From: Pseudomonas synxantha
Lineage (GTDB): Bacteria > Pseudomonadota > Gammaproteobacteria > Pseudomonadales > Pseudomonadaceae
Direction of reading: 5' to 3'
Assembly: GCF_900105675.1 (NCBI RefSeq)
Contig: NZ_LT629786.1
Location: 806,001 to 870,000 of the forward strand
Length of the DNA stretch: 64,000 nt
In this document: positions 35,138 to 46,325 of the stretch, in pieces
How the letters are laid out: the number at the start of each line of letters is the position of its first letter
Numbering within the stretch: position 1 is the stretch's first letter
Program-made: the position numbers and the translations under genes
Notes under the pieces: model-generated
Told to the model about the DNA's origin: nothing
The model's input: only the letters and a program-made list of their open reading frames with translations
The model's database searches: none

Positions 35138-36856
35138 ATGGCAATGTCCGTAAACACCAACATCACCTCCCTGGGCGTCCAGAAGAACCTGAACAAAGCG
35201 TCCGATGCTTTGAGCCAGTCGATGAACCGCCTGTCGTCCGGCCTGAAAATCAACAGCGCCAAAGACGACGCTGCCGGCATGCAGATCGCCAACCGTCTGA
35301 ACAACCAGGTCAAAGGCCTGAACGTTGCCATCGCCAACGCCAACAACGGCGTTTCGATTGCCCAGACCGCTGAAGGCGCGATGCAAGAATCCACCAACAC
35401 CCTGCAGCGTCTGCGTGAACTCGCCCTGCAAGCGGCCAACGGTGATAAAAGCGACGCTGACCGTGTTTCCCTGCAGCAGGAATTCACCGCTAAAGTGGGC
35501 GAGCTGAACCGTATCGCCAGCACCACCACCTTCGGTGGTCGTAACCTGCTGGACGGCTCGTTCAGCAACGTAGCCTTCCAGATCGGTGCCAACGCTAACG
35601 AGACTATCTCGTTCGGCATGACTGATATCAGCTCGACTGCGCTGAAGGGTAACTACAAAGAAGCTGCAGTAGATGGCGCAGCGATGACAGGTTTGGCTGC
35701 TACTGCTACTGGTACCAACATCGGCGGTACGAAAGCTACCGTAACCGGTACGCCTACGGCGGCGGGTACTGCAAACACCGATAAGATCAGCATTAACGGT
35801 GTAGTAATTTCGCTGACTGCTACGGCTGCCACGGCTTTAGCCGCGGGTACAGCTGCTGCAACAGAGATCAACAAGCAAACTGCTCTCACAGGCGTTACAG
35901 CTAAGGCTGATGCGACTAGTGGTGAATTGACCCTTACTTCGAAGTCCGCCATCACCGTTGAGGATGCGGTCGCGGGCAGCGCCGCTAAGCTTGGTTTGAC
36001 CAGTTCCGCAACGCCTGTTGCAGCAGTAGCGATTACCGGCTCCACTGTACTGGGCTCCGCCGGCGCTATTACCGTCAATGGTAATGCTGTGGCTTGGACT
36101 GATGCGAATACAATTGACGAAGTTCTGAACTTGGTTAAAGCAGAGGCTGGCGCTGGTGCCAAAGCAGAATTCAAGGAAGGCCGTGTAATTTTGACCTCCG
36201 GTGAAGGTAAGGACATCAAACTTGCGAACACCAATAGCGGTTCGCTGTCGCAACTTGGTCTCTCTGCGGGTACCTCCCAAGCTAAGCTGACCGCTGACAC
36301 CTCCATCGATGTGAACGGCGTTGAAGTCAAGTTCAAGAAGGGTGACACCGCTGACGCGATCGTTTCTTCGATCAACAGCGCCAGCACTGGTGTTCAAGCC
36401 AGCAAAAACGCTGACGGCACCCTGAACCTGTTCGCTGACAAAGACATCACCATCAAAGACGGCAGCGCCGGTACCGGCCTGGCTGCACTGGGTCTGACTA
36501 CCGTTGCTGGCGCCGGTACTAAAGCCGCCGTTACCATGGAAACCAGCGTTTCCGACCTGAGCATCCTGACTGCCGCTTCTTCGCAGCAGGCCATCCAGGC
36601 CCTGGACGACGCCATGCAGCAGATCGACAGCCAGCGTTCGCAGCTGGGTGCCGTACAAAACCGCTTCGCCAGCACCGTGGCCAACCTGCAGAGCATTTCG
36701 CAGAACTCCTCCGCTGCCAAAGGCCGCGTAGAAGACGCTGACTTCGCTTCTGAAGCCGCTGAACTGACCAAGCAACAAACCCTGCAACAGGCTTCCACTG
36801 CGATCCTGTCCCAGGCCAACCAACTGCCATCCGCTGTACTGAAGCTGCTTCAGTAA
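35138..36856 (+). CDS. fliC: Flagellin FliC
   Basis: The 572-residue filament protein starts [20 protein letters not shown]. Its conserved D0/D1 N-terminus ([20 protein letters not shown]) and C-terminus ([20 protein letters not shown]) flank a variable centre. The centre (about 180-460) holds three flagellin_IN-type units beginning near [22 protein letters not shown] and [11 protein letters not shown]. The DNA of the centre (about 35680-36300) uses more A/T-ending codons than the neighbouring genes, suggesting exchange of the surface domain. GAGG lies upstream of the ATG. A FliA promoter drives it and a terminator follows. Confidence 0.98.
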   Translation: MAMSVNTNITSLGVQKNLNKASDALSQSMNRLSSGLKINSAKDDAAGMQIANRLNNQVKGLNVAIANANNGVSIAQTAEGAMQESTNTLQRLRELALQAANGDKSDADRVSLQQEFTAKVGELNRIASTTTFGGRNLLDGSFSNVAFQIGANANETISFGMTDISSTALKGNYKEAAVDGAAMTGLAATATGTNIGGTKATVTGTPTAAGTANTDKISINGVVISLTATAATALAAGTAAATEINKQTALTGVTAKADATSGELTLTSKSAITVEDAVAGSAAKLGLTSSATPVAAVAITGSTVLGSAGAITVNGNAVAWTDANTIDEVLNLVKAEAGAGAKAEFKEGRVILTSGEGKDIKLANTNSGSLSQLGLSAGTSQAKLTADTSIDVNGVEVKFKKGDTADAIVSSINSASTGVQASKNADGTLNLFADKDITIKDGSAGTGLAALGLTTVAGAGTKAAVTMETSVSDLSILTAASSQQAIQALDDAMQQIDSQRSQLGAVQNRFASTVANLQSISQNSSAAKGRVEDADFASEAAELTKQQTLQQASTAILSQANQLPSAVLKLLQ

Positions 36857-36875
36857 TAGCGCTAGCGGTTAAATA

Positions 36876-36914
36876 ACGGGAGGGTGCGTTTAACGACGTG
36901 CCCTTCCGTTTTTT
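36876..36914 (+). terminator. Terminator between fliC and flaG
   Basis: ACGGGAGGGTGCG and CGTGCCCTTCCGTTTTTT pair imperfectly and end in six T. It probably lowers flaG expression relative to fliC by partial termination. Confidence 0.8.
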
Positions 36915-36932
36915 CAGTTTGGAGGTGGTGAC

Positions 36933-37280
36933 ATGGACATGAGCATCAAGCTGAACCCGTCTTACCCCGCAAGCACGGCACAGGCCAGTCTTGGCGCAGT
37001 AATGACCCAGGTAAAGCCTGCGGCCAGCAGTGAGCCGGCCAAGGTCGAAGAGCCGCAGCGCGTGGCGCTGGAAAAGGCCGTTACTGATATACGTGAGTTT
37101 GTGCAGGCTTCCCAGCGCAACCTGGATTTTTCCATCGATGACTCCACCGGCAGAGTGGTGGTCAAGGTGATCGCCACCGACAGTGGTGAAGTGATTCGAC
37201 AGATTCCATCGGAGACCGCGCTGAAATTGGCGCAGAACCTGAGCGATGCCGGCAGCCTGCTGTTTGATAGCAAGGCTTGA
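36933..37280 (+). CDS. flaG: FlaG family protein
   Basis: The 115-residue FlaG family protein has a disordered N-terminus rich in Ala, Ser and Pro. The conserved core follows (RNLDFSIDDSTGRVVVKVIA then SGEVIRQIPSETALKLAQNL). FlaG affects filament length in several polar flagellates. It lies after fliC and just before fliD, as in other pseudomonads. Transcription probably comes from partial read-through of the fliC terminator; no separate promoter was found. Confidence 0.92.
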   Translation: MDMSIKLNPSYPASTAQASLGAVMTQVKPAASSEPAKVEEPQRVALEKAVTDIREFVQASQRNLDFSIDDSTGRVVVKVIATDSGEVIRQIPSETALKLAQNLSDAGSLLFDSKA

Positions 37281-37281
37281 G

Positions 37282-37298
37282 TTGGCACGAAACATGTT
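37282..37298 (+). promoter_or_regulatory. Possible sigma-54 promoter for fliD
   Basis: TTGGCACGAAACATGTT has a perfect -24 element (TTGGCACG), but the -12 element reads ATGT instead of TTGC, so it is a weak match. Its position 65-80 bp before fliD fits the known RpoN control of fliD in Pseudomonas. Confidence 0.4.
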
Positions 37299-37362
37299 TC
37301 TGATTGCGGTCTAAGCGTTTAAGCGCCAAAAAACGGCCGCCCCAGGACAAGGAGAATGACAA

Positions 37363-38730
37363 ATGGCTAGTTCAACGATTTCCGGCCCTGGTTCGGGCTA
37401 CGACACCCAGGCTATCGTCAAGGCGTTGGTCGGTGCCGAGCAGGCACCCAAGCAGGCTCAGATCACCAACGAGCAGAAAAAAGCCACCGTGCAGTTGTCG
37501 GCTGTCGGTTCGGTCAAGACGGCGTTGGAAGCCTACCAGGCGGCGATCACCAAGTTGAACAATGCCTCGGCTTTCAATGGGCTGGCAGCGACTTCTTCGG
37601 AAGAAAAAAACGCCAAGGTTACCCTCGGTGACGGCGCATCCAGCGGCAAGTACGTGTTGAAAGTCACTAATCTGGCGACCGCCTCGAAAGTCACCACTGC
37701 GGTGAATGTTGACGGCGCAACCGGCAAGGCTAACAGCACGGACGAAGACCAGACGCTGACCATCAATCAGTCGGGCAAAAGCTACGACGTGGTGATCCCC
37801 GGCGGCGCGACCCTGCAGCAGGTGCGCGAATCGATCAATACCCAGCTCTCGTCCCAAGGCATCAGCGCCAACGTGCTGAGCGACTCCAATGGCGCGCGGT
37901 TGGTATTGACGTCGACTAATATGGGCGAAGGTACCGACATCACCCTCAGCGGCGACTCGCAGCTGGCCACCGGGTATGACAAGGGCAAGGCGCCGACCAA
38001 CGCCAAGTACTCCATTGATGACATTGAAATGTCATCCAGCAGCAACAAGATCACCTCGGCAATCAGCGGCGTGACCCTCGACCTGTTGGACACGGTTGAT
38101 ACCACCAAGCCGACCACCATTACCGTGGCCAGCAACACGGACACCCTGAAAACCTCGGTGCAGTCCTTCGTCAGCGCCTACAACACGCTGATGACGGCGA
38201 TCAACACCCAGACCAAAGTCACCGCCACCGGTGATGCCTCTACCACCACGGCGGGTGCGTTGACTGGCGATGCTTCGATGCGTCAACTGGTCAACAGCCT
38301 GCGCTCCGAGTTGGTCAATGGCTCCGGCGCGGGCACCATGACCAGCCTGGCACAGATGGGCATCACCACTGACCAGAAAACCGGTCTGTTGAGCCTGGAT
38401 GACAAGACGTGGGACAAGGCTGTGGTCAAGGGCGCCGGTGATATCGCCAAGCTGTTCACCGGCGACACGGGTTTGATCACCCGCATGAACAAGGCGACCA
38501 GCAGCTACGTCGGCACCACTGGCACCCTGGCCACCCGTGCCACCGATCTCAATAACAAGTTGACTGACTTGAACAAGGAGACGGACGACCTGACGCGGCG
38601 CATGGATGCCTTGCAGAAGTCCCTGAGCGCCAAATACACCGCCATGGACACCATGATCGCGCAGATCAACGCCAGCAGCTCCAGCATCATGACCACCCTC
38701 AACTCGCTGAACAATCCGAAGTCGAATTGA
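37363..38730 (+). CDS. fliD: Filament cap protein FliD (HAP2)
   Basis: The 455-residue cap protein starts MASSTISGPGSGYDTQAIVK and has the FliD_N domain (to about residue 110), a central flagellin_IN-like unit and the FliD_C domain ending in a coiled coil (TDLNKETDDLTRRMDALQKS). It sits at the filament tip and guides flagellin assembly; in P. aeruginosa it is also a mucin adhesin. It is followed by its chaperone genes fliS and fliT-like. Confidence 0.96.
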   Translation: MASSTISGPGSGYDTQAIVKALVGAEQAPKQAQITNEQKKATVQLSAVGSVKTALEAYQAAITKLNNASAFNGLAATSSEEKNAKVTLGDGASSGKYVLKVTNLATASKVTTAVNVDGATGKANSTDEDQTLTINQSGKSYDVVIPGGATLQQVRESINTQLSSQGISANVLSDSNGARLVLTSTNMGEGTDITLSGDSQLATGYDKGKAPTNAKYSIDDIEMSSSSNKITSAISGVTLDLLDTVDTTKPTTITVASNTDTLKTSVQSFVSAYNTLMTAINTQTKVTATGDASTTTAGALTGDASMRQLVNSLRSELVNGSGAGTMTSLAQMGITTDQKTGLLSLDDKTWDKAVVKGAGDIAKLFTGDTGLITRMNKATSSYVGTTGTLATRATDLNNKLTDLNKETDDLTRRMDALQKSLSAKYTAMDTMIAQINASSSSIMTTLNSLNNPKSN

Positions 38731-38858
38731 TGGACGGCGCGCCTGCAAGCCCTGTTTGAGGGCCCTGGCGCAGGGTTCTGGATTAAAGTTTTCGTCGCCA
38801 CGGTCGAAAAACTGGTTAAGCAAACCGATTCGATTGTCGCCAGTTACGAGGTAGCAAC

Positions 38859-39248
38859 ATGAACCCAATGAGAGCCCTTCGTCAGTACCAGAAGGTCAAC
38901 GCCCATGCGCAGGTCTCCGAAGCCAGCCCGCACCGCCTGGTGCAGATGTTGATGGAGGGCGGCCTTGATCGCATGGCGCAGGCCAAGGGTGCGTTGAGTC
39001 GCGGGGATATCGCGCAAAAAGGCCTGATGCTGGGCAAGGCGATCGAAATCATCTCAGGCCTGCGCGATGGCCTGGAGCCGGAGAAGGCCGAAGACCCGGC
39101 AGCGATCCAGCGTCTGGATGCCTTGTACAACTACATGGGCAACCGCTTGGTCGAGGCCAACCAAGTCAATGATGTCGAGATGATCGACGAAGTCGCCCGC
39201 CTGCTGATCACCGTCAAGACCGGCTGGGATGCCATCGCTCCACAATAA
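38859..39248 (+). CDS. fliS: Flagellin export chaperone FliS
   Basis: The 129-residue all-helical chaperone has the family hallmark SPHRLVQMLMEGGLDRMAQA and later DALYNYMGNRLVEANQVNDV. It binds the C-terminal helix of flagellin to prevent premature assembly. It lies 128 bp after fliD and 25 bp before the FliT-like gene. Confidence 0.95.
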   Translation: MNPMRALRQYQKVNAHAQVSEASPHRLVQMLMEGGLDRMAQAKGALSRGDIAQKGLMLGKAIEIISGLRDGLEPEKAEDPAAIQRLDALYNYMGNRLVEANQVNDVEMIDEVARLLITVKTGWDAIAPQ

Positions 39249-39273
39249 GGCCGATCGCCTTGAGGTACACATC

Positions 39274-39570
39274 ATGAGCCATGCACTGCAACGCATCGAC
39301 GAAACCCGCGAAGCCCTTCTCGGCGCGCTGGCTGAGCGTAATTGGGAAGCTGTCGGCGAGTTGGACCTGGGTTGCCGTGCGGTGATTGATGAGGTGCTCA
39401 GCGAAGTGCCGGTGGACGAGGGCGCATTGCGCGAAAAATTGGAGAGCCTGCTGGTGGTGTATCAGCAGTTGCTGGAAGTCACGACCGGCGAGCGCCAGGC
39501 GATTTTCGAAGAGATGTCGCAGATCAACCAAGCTAAAAATGCGTCAAAGGTTTACCATCTGTTCGGATGA
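39274..39570 (+). CDS. fliT: FliT/FleP-like flagellar export chaperone
   Basis: The 98-residue helical protein starts MSHALQRIDETREALLGALA. Its length, charge and position directly after fliS match FliT-type chaperones, which bind FliD. The corresponding gene in P. aeruginosa is often named fleP. Similarity to enteric FliT is weak, so the name rests mainly on context. The ATG at 39274 is preferred to a longer frame that overlaps fliS. Confidence 0.75.
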   Translation: MSHALQRIDETREALLGALAERNWEAVGELDLGCRAVIDEVLSEVPVDEGALREKLESLLVVYQQLLEVTTGERQAIFEEMSQINQAKNASKVYHLFG

Positions 39571-39739
39571 ATGGGCTCAGTTGGTCCGAACGGTGCGTCA
39601 TATATTTGACTGTGCCAGCATTTTTGACTTAACTAGTGCTGTTTTCAGATTTCAGACGTCTAGTAAGTAAGAAATCTTACAAGCGTCTTGATTGCCCTCA
39701 TTCCGGGGCAGGAAGTTTTACTAGGGAAGTTGCTATTGC

Positions 39740-41212
<1,473 letters not shown>

Positions 41213-41240
41213 CGCCTGTTTTTCAACACATTGATTTAGG

Positions 41241-41399
41241 GTGCCCGACCTCACCAATACTGTTCAGTTTATGACGGTGCCTGTTGCCGTCATACTGCGT
41301 TGCCGCTCCTCCCCATAGCGAGCTATGAGTCGTCGCGGCGCCTTGTCTGACAGCAACAGTCACTCGTCAAAACGGAACTGTATTGGCGAGGTCGGACAC
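41241..41399. repeat. 159-bp near-palindromic element with inverted ends (MITE-like)
   Basis: The left end GTGCCCGACCTCACCAATAC (41241-41260) and right end GTATTGGCGAGGTCGGACAC (41380-41399) are inverted repeats matching at 18 of 20 bases. The symmetry continues imperfectly inward (CTGTTGCCGTCA against TGACAGCAACAG) to a perfect centre, CATAGC-GA-GCTATG (41314-41327). The whole element could fold into one long hairpin. It fills most of the fleQ-fleS gap, contains no gene, and has no obvious target duplication. This is the form of a miniature inverted-repeat transposable element; it may also weaken read-through into fleS. Confidence 0.7.
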
Positions 41400-41411
41400 C
41401 GGCGATTTTTC

Positions 41412-41428
41412 CGGCACGGGTATTGCTA
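41412..41428 (+). promoter_or_regulatory. Sigma-54 promoter of fleSR
   Basis: CGGCACGGGTATTGCTA has GG and GC separated by ten bases, with GGCACG and TTGC nearly consensus. It lies 55-70 bp upstream of fleS and just right of the palindromic element. FleQ activation of fleSR through RpoN is established in P. aeruginosa. Confidence 0.8.
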
Positions 41429-41480
41429 CAACCCTCGCAACGTTCCGTTTAACTGACGGTCAGCCAAGCGAGAGAGCATC

Positions 41481-42692
41481 ATGCCCCACGCCGCACAACT
41501 AGCTACGGCCCCTGCCATCCAGGGGCTGGTTTCGCCTGTAGAACCGCCGACCCGCCAGGGCCTGGAGCAAGCGTTCTCACAGTTCAGCCAGATGTCGAGC
41601 CAACTGACCGACTCCTACAGTCTGCTGGAAGCCCGGGTGTCCGAGCTTAAAGGCGAACTGGCGGTGGTCAGCGCCCAGCGCATGCAAGAGCTGGCCGAGA
41701 AAGAGCGCCTGGCCAACCGTCTGCAAAACCTGCTGGACCTGCTGCCCGGTGGCGTGATCGTCATTGACGACCAGGGCCGCGTGCGCGAAGCCAACCCGGC
41801 CGCCTGCGACCTGCTCGGCCTGCCGCTTGAAGGCGAGCTGTGGCGTGAAGTCATCACCCGCTGCTTTGCGCCGCGTGAAGACGACGGCCATGAAGTCTCC
41901 CTCAAGGACGGGCGTCGCCTCTCTATCGCGACCCGCTCCTTGGACGCCGAGCCGGGCCAATTGGTGCTGCTCAACGACCTGACAGAAACCCGTCACCTGC
42001 AAGACCAGTTGGCCCGCCACGAACGCTTGTCGTCGCTGGGGCGAATGGTCGCGTCCTTGGCCCATCAGATCCGCACGCCGTTGTCGGCGGCGTTGATCTA
42101 CGCCAGTCATTTGACTGATGAGCAATTGCCGGCCGCCACCCACCAACGCTTTGCCGGGCGCCTCAAGGAGCGCCTGCATGAATTGGAGCATCAGGTGCGC
42201 GACATGCTGGTGTTTGCCCGCGGCGAATTGCCGCTGACCGACCGCGTCACGCCTGCCGGCCTGATGCAGTCGCTGCAAGCGGCGGCGGCCACCCACGTCC
42301 AGGACGCCAACCTGCGTTGGCAGTGTGACAGCCACCAGGGCGAGTTGCTGTGCAACCGCGACACCCTGGTCGGCGCGCTGCTCAACCTGATCGAAAATGC
42401 CACCCAGGCCAGCGGCCCGGGCGCACGCCTGAAAGTGCACCTCTATACCCGTGAACAAACCCTGCGCCTGTGTATCAGTGACAGCGGCAGCGGCATCGAG
42501 CCGCAGGTGTTGCAACGCCTGGGCGAACCGTTTTTTACCACCAAGACCAACGGTACTGGCCTGGGCCTGACCGTGGTCAAGGCGGTGGCCCGGGCCCATC
42601 AGGGACAATTGCAGCTGCGTTCCCGCCTGGGGCGTGGCACCTGTGCATTGATGACCTTGCCGCTGTTTTCCAGTGCGGCAAGCGCGGAGTAA
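41481..42692 (+). CDS. fleS: Flagellar sensor kinase FleS
   Basis: The 403-residue cytosolic kinase has an N-terminal coiled coil, a PAS domain (about 85-170), phosphoacceptor H195 in SLAHQIRTPL, and an ATPase domain with LNLIENATQAS and the G-boxes DSGSGIEP and TGLGLTVVKA. It has no membrane helices. With FleR it controls the class III flagellar genes (fliE to flgK). It is followed by fleR seven bases downstream. Confidence 0.96.
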   Translation: MPHAAQLATAPAIQGLVSPVEPPTRQGLEQAFSQFSQMSSQLTDSYSLLEARVSELKGELAVVSAQRMQELAEKERLANRLQNLLDLLPGGVIVIDDQGRVREANPAACDLLGLPLEGELWREVITRCFAPREDDGHEVSLKDGRRLSIATRSLDAEPGQLVLLNDLTETRHLQDQLARHERLSSLGRMVASLAHQIRTPLSAALIYASHLTDEQLPAATHQRFAGRLKERLHELEHQVRDMLVFARGELPLTDRVTPAGLMQSLQAAAATHVQDANLRWQCDSHQGELLCNRDTLVGALLNLIENATQASGPGARLKVHLYTREQTLRLCISDSGSGIEPQVLQRLGEPFFTTKTNGTGLGLTVVKAVARAHQGQLQLRSRLGRGTCALMTLPLFSSAASAE

Positions 42693-42699
42693 AAGGATT

Positions 42700-44070
42700 A
42701 TGGCTATCAAGGTTTTATTGGTGGAAGACGATCGCGCCCTGCGTGAAGCATTGGCTGACACGCTGCTGTTGGCGGGCCATGACTACCGTGCGGTCGGCTC
42801 TGCCGAGGAAGCCTTGGAGGCGGTCGAGCAGGAAGCCTTCAGCCTGGTGGTCAGCGACGTCAACATGCCCGGCATGGACGGTCACCAGTTGCTCGGCCTG
42901 CTGCGCGCACGCCAGCCGCAGCTGCCGGTGCTGCTGATGACCGCCCACGGTGCCGTCGAGCGGGCGGTGGACGCCATGCGCCAGGGCGCGGCGGATTACC
43001 TGGTCAAGCCGTTCGAACCCAAGGCATTGATCGAGCTTGTGGCCCGACACGCCCTGGGTGTGATTTCAGCGGGTGAGGGCGATGGGCCGATTGCCTTTGA
43101 ACCGGCCAGCGCGCAATTGCTGGAATTGGCGGCGCGGGTCGCGCGCAGTGATTCCACCGTGCTGATTTCCGGCGAGTCCGGCACCGGTAAAGAAGTGCTG
43201 GCGCGTTACATTCACCAGCAATCCAGCCGTGCCAAGCAACCCTTCATTGCGATCAACTGCGCGGCGATCCCTGACAACATGCTTGAGGCCACCTTGTTCG
43301 GCCATGAAAAGGGCTCGTTCACCGGCGCCATCGCGGCCCAGGCCGGCAAGTTCGAACAGGCCGACGGTGGCACCATCCTGCTCGACGAGATCTCGGAAAT
43401 GCCCCTGGGCCTGCAAGCCAAGTTGCTGCGCGTGTTGCAGGAGCGCGAAGTGGAGCGCGTGGGCGCACGCAAGCCGATTCAGCTGGATATCCGCGTGGTC
43501 GCCACCACTAACCGCGACCTGGCTGGCGAGGTAGCGGCGGGGCGCTTCCGTGAAGACCTGTTTTACCGGCTATCGGTGTTTCCGCTGGCCTGGCGCCCGT
43601 TGCGCGAACGCCCGGCGGATATCCTCCCGCTGGCCGAGCGCCTGCTGAACAACCACGTCAAAAAAATGAAGCACGCCCAGGCGCGGCTGTCGGCCGAGGC
43701 CCAGGCCTGCCTGGTCAGCTACCCATGGCCGGGTAACGTGCGCGAGCTGGACAACGCAATCCAGCGTGCGTTGATTTTGCAACAGGGCGGCCTGATCCAG
43801 CCCCAGGACTTCTGCCTGGCCATGGGCAATGGCGCGGCGCCGTTGCCGAGCCTGGCGCCGGTGGTTGCCGAGGCGGAATCGGCCGGTGCCCTGGGCGATG
43901 ACCTGCGTCGTCGCGAATTCCAGATGATCATCGACACCCTGCGCGCCGAACGCGGCCGCCGCAAAGAAGCGGCCGAGCGCCTGGGCATCAGCCCGCGCAC
44001 CTTGCGCTACAAGCTGGCGCAGATGCGCGACGCCGGAATGGACGTGGAAGCCTACCTTTTCGCCACCTGA
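42700..44070 (+). CDS. fleR: Flagellar sigma-54 response regulator FleR
   Basis: The 456-residue regulator has a canonical receiver with phosphoacceptor D53 (VVSDVNMPGMD). The AAA+ domain has Walker A GESGTGKE and loop GSFTGA (205-210), an accepted variant of GAFTGA, and a Fis-type helix-turn-helix follows (RRKEAAERLGISPRTLRYKL). When phosphorylated by FleS it drives RpoN promoters of the basal body and hook genes. AAGGAT precedes ATG 42700; the longer upstream frame overlaps fleS. Confidence 0.97.
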   Translation: MAIKVLLVEDDRALREALADTLLLAGHDYRAVGSAEEALEAVEQEAFSLVVSDVNMPGMDGHQLLGLLRARQPQLPVLLMTAHGAVERAVDAMRQGAADYLVKPFEPKALIELVARHALGVISAGEGDGPIAFEPASAQLLELAARVARSDSTVLISGESGTGKEVLARYIHQQSSRAKQPFIAINCAAIPDNMLEATLFGHEKGSFTGAIAAQAGKFEQADGGTILLDEISEMPLGLQAKLLRVLQEREVERVGARKPIQLDIRVVATTNRDLAGEVAAGRFREDLFYRLSVFPLAWRPLRERPADILPLAERLLNNHVKKMKHAQARLSAEAQACLVSYPWPGNVRELDNAIQRALILQQGGLIQPQDFCLAMGNGAAPLPSLAPVVAEAESAGALGDDLRRREFQMIIDTLRAERGRRKEAAERLGISPRTLRYKLAQMRDAGMDVEAYLFAT

Positions 44071-44124
44071 AAAATGCTTCGGCTGACATGGTTTGTCGCC
44101 TTTTCTTACGAGTCGCCACGGACC

Positions 44125-44140
44125 TGGCACCCTTGTTGCT
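44125..44140 (+). promoter_or_regulatory. Sigma-54 promoter of the fliE operon
   Basis: TGGCACCCTTGTTGCT is a near-consensus RpoN site: GG and GC are ten bases apart and both TGGCAC and TTGCT are perfect. It lies about 60 bp upstream of fliE. Confidence 0.9.
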
Positions 44141-44200
44141 ACCTCCCCTGTAAGAGCGGCGTAGCGTCAAAAAAATGCGGGTTGTCGGAGAGAGAAGTTC

Positions 44201-44530
44201 ATGAGCCAGGGTATTGAGTTCAATCGGTTGATGTTGGATATGCGCGCCATGCAAATGGACGCCATGGCTCAGCCGAAATCCGTCGTGCCAGCACCGGAAT
44301 TGGGCCAAAGCAGTTTTGCCGACATGCTCGGCCAGGCAATCAATAAAGTCAGTGATACCCAGCAGGCGTCCAGCCAGCTGGCCACTGCGTTCGAGATCGG
44401 TAAAAGCGGCGTGGACCTCACCGATGTGATGGTCGCCTCGCAGAAGGCCAGTGTGTCTTTCCAGGCCCTGACTCAAGTGCGTAACAAGCTGGTTCAGGCT
44501 TACCAAGACATCATGCAGATGCCGGTTTAA
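44201..44530 (+). CDS. fliE: Flagellar MS-ring/rod adaptor FliE
   Basis: The 109-residue protein has the FliE core [20 protein letters not shown] and [20 protein letters not shown], ending [13 protein letters not shown]. It joins the MS ring to the rod and is one of the first substrates exported. It is the first gene of fliEFGHIJ under its own RpoN promoter. Confidence 0.96.
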   Translation: MSQGIEFNRLMLDMRAMQMDAMAQPKSVVPAPELGQSSFADMLGQAINKVSDTQQASSQLATAFEIGKSGVDLTDVMVASQKASVSFQALTQVRNKLVQAYQDIMQMPV

Positions 44531-44546
44531 GGACGAGATTTAAGTC

Positions 44547-46325
44547 ATGGCAGAAGCACTCTCCGACAACCTCCCCGCCAAGACAGACGGCAAACCGCCG
44601 CTGTTTGGCCTGTCGTTCCTGGAAAACCTCTCGGAAATGACCATGCTGCGTCAGGTAGGCCTGATGGTCGGCCTGGCGGCCAGCGTGGCGATCGGTTTTG
44701 CCGTGGTGTTGTGGTCGCAACAACCTGATTACCGCCCGCTGTACGGCAGCCTGGCGGGCATGGATTCCAAGCAGATCATGGAAACCCTCGCCGCCGCCGA
44801 CATCGCCTACACCGTGGAGCCCAACTCCGGGGCGCTGCTGGTCAAGGCCGATGATGTGGCCCGTGCGCGGATGAAATTGGCTGCCGCTGGGGTGACACCG
44901 TCCGACAGCAATATCGGTTTTGAAATCCTCGACAAGGACCAGGGCCTGGGTACCAGCCAGTTCATGGAAGCCACCCGCTACCGTCGTGGCCTGGAAGGCG
45001 AACTGGCGCGCACCATCTCCAGCCTGAATAACGTCAAGGGTGCCCGTGTGCATCTGGCGATTCCGAAAAGCTCGGTGTTCGTGCGTGACGAACGCAAGCC
45101 CAGCGCCTCGGTACTGGTCGAACTGTTCTCCGGCCGCTCCCTGGAGCCTGGCCAGGTGCTGGCGATCGTCAACCTGGTGGCCACCAGCGTGCCCGAATTG
45201 AGCAAGTCGCAAATTACCGTGGTCGACCAGAAGGGCAACCTGCTCTCCGACATGGCGGAAAACTCGGCGCTGACCCAGGCCGGCAAGCAATTCGATTACA
45301 GCCGCCGCATGGAAAGCATGCTCACCCAGCGCGTGCACAACATCCTGCAACCGGTGCTGGGCAACGACCGCTACAAGGCGGAAGTGTCTGCCGACGTGGA
45401 CTTCAGCGCCGTTGAGTCCACCTCCGAGCAGTTCAACCCTGACCAGCCGGCGCTGCGCAGCGAGCAGTCCACCAGCGAGCAGCGCACCGCCGCCAATGGC
45501 CCGCAAGGTGTGCCTGGGGCCTTGAGCAACCAGCCACCGTCGGCCGCCTCGGCACCGCAGACTACCGGTGGCGCCGCTGCCACTGCTGGCGCGATCCAGC
45601 CCGGCCAGCCGCTGCTGGATGCCAACGGCCAGCAGATCATGGACCCGGCCACCGGCCAGCCGATGCTTGCGCCATACCCGGCGGACAAGCGTAACCAGTC
45701 CACCAAGAACTTCGAACTCGACCGTTCCATCAGCCACACCAAGCAGCAGCAGGGCAAGATCAATCGCCTGTCGGTGTCGGTGGTGGTCGATGACCAGGTC
45801 AAGGTCAACGCCGCTGACGGTGCCGTCACCCGTGCACCCTGGACCGCCGACGAATTGGCGCGCTTCACGCGCCTGGTGCAGGACGCCGTCGGTTTCGACG
45901 CCAGCCGTGGTGACAGCGTCAGCGTGATCAACATGCCGTTCTCCGCCGAACGCAGTGAAGTGATCGCCGACCCTGCGTTCTACACCCAGCCGTGGTTCTG
46001 GGACATCGTCAAGCAAGTGCTGGGGGTGTTGTTCATCCTGGTGCTGGTGTTCGGCGTGCTGCGCCCGGTGCTCAACAACATCACCGGTGGGGGCAAGAAA
46101 CAACTGGCGCCTTTTGCTGGAGGTGATGTCGAGTTGGGTGGCATGGGCGGCCTGGACGGCGAACTGGGCAACGACCGGGTCAGCCTCGGCGGCCCGCAAA
46201 GCATCCTGTTGCCAAGCCCGAGCGAAGGCTATGACGCTCAGTTGAACGCAATCAAGAGTCTGGTAGCAGAAGCCCCGGGCCGTGTGGCTCAGGTCGTGAA
46301 AGAGTGGATTAACGCAGATGAATGA
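44547..46325 (+). CDS. fliF: Flagellar MS-ring protein FliF
   Basis: The 592-residue inner-membrane protein has a transmembrane helix near residue 50 (GLAASVAIGFAVVLW) and YscJ-type ring-building motifs such as LARTISSLNNVKGARVHLAI. A long linker rich in Pro, Ala and Gln (about 310-380) follows, then a second helix near 490 (VLGVLFILVLVFGVL). Its C-terminal tail binds FliG. Its stop overlaps fliG by eight bases. Confidence 0.97.
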   Translation: MAEALSDNLPAKTDGKPPLFGLSFLENLSEMTMLRQVGLMVGLAASVAIGFAVVLWSQQPDYRPLYGSLAGMDSKQIMETLAAADIAYTVEPNSGALLVKADDVARARMKLAAAGVTPSDSNIGFEILDKDQGLGTSQFMEATRYRRGLEGELARTISSLNNVKGARVHLAIPKSSVFVRDERKPSASVLVELFSGRSLEPGQVLAIVNLVATSVPELSKSQITVVDQKGNLLSDMAENSALTQAGKQFDYSRRMESMLTQRVHNILQPVLGNDRYKAEVSADVDFSAVESTSEQFNPDQPALRSEQSTSEQRTAANGPQGVPGALSNQPPSAASAPQTTGGAAATAGAIQPGQPLLDANGQQIMDPATGQPMLAPYPADKRNQSTKNFELDRSISHTKQQQGKINRLSVSVVVDDQVKVNAADGAVTRAPWTADELARFTRLVQDAVGFDASRGDSVSVINMPFSAERSEVIADPAFYTQPWFWDIVKQVLGVLFILVLVFGVLRPVLNNITGGGKKQLAPFAGGDVELGGMGGLDGELGNDRVSLGGPQSILLPSPSEGYDAQLNAIKSLVAEAPGRVAQVVKEWINADE

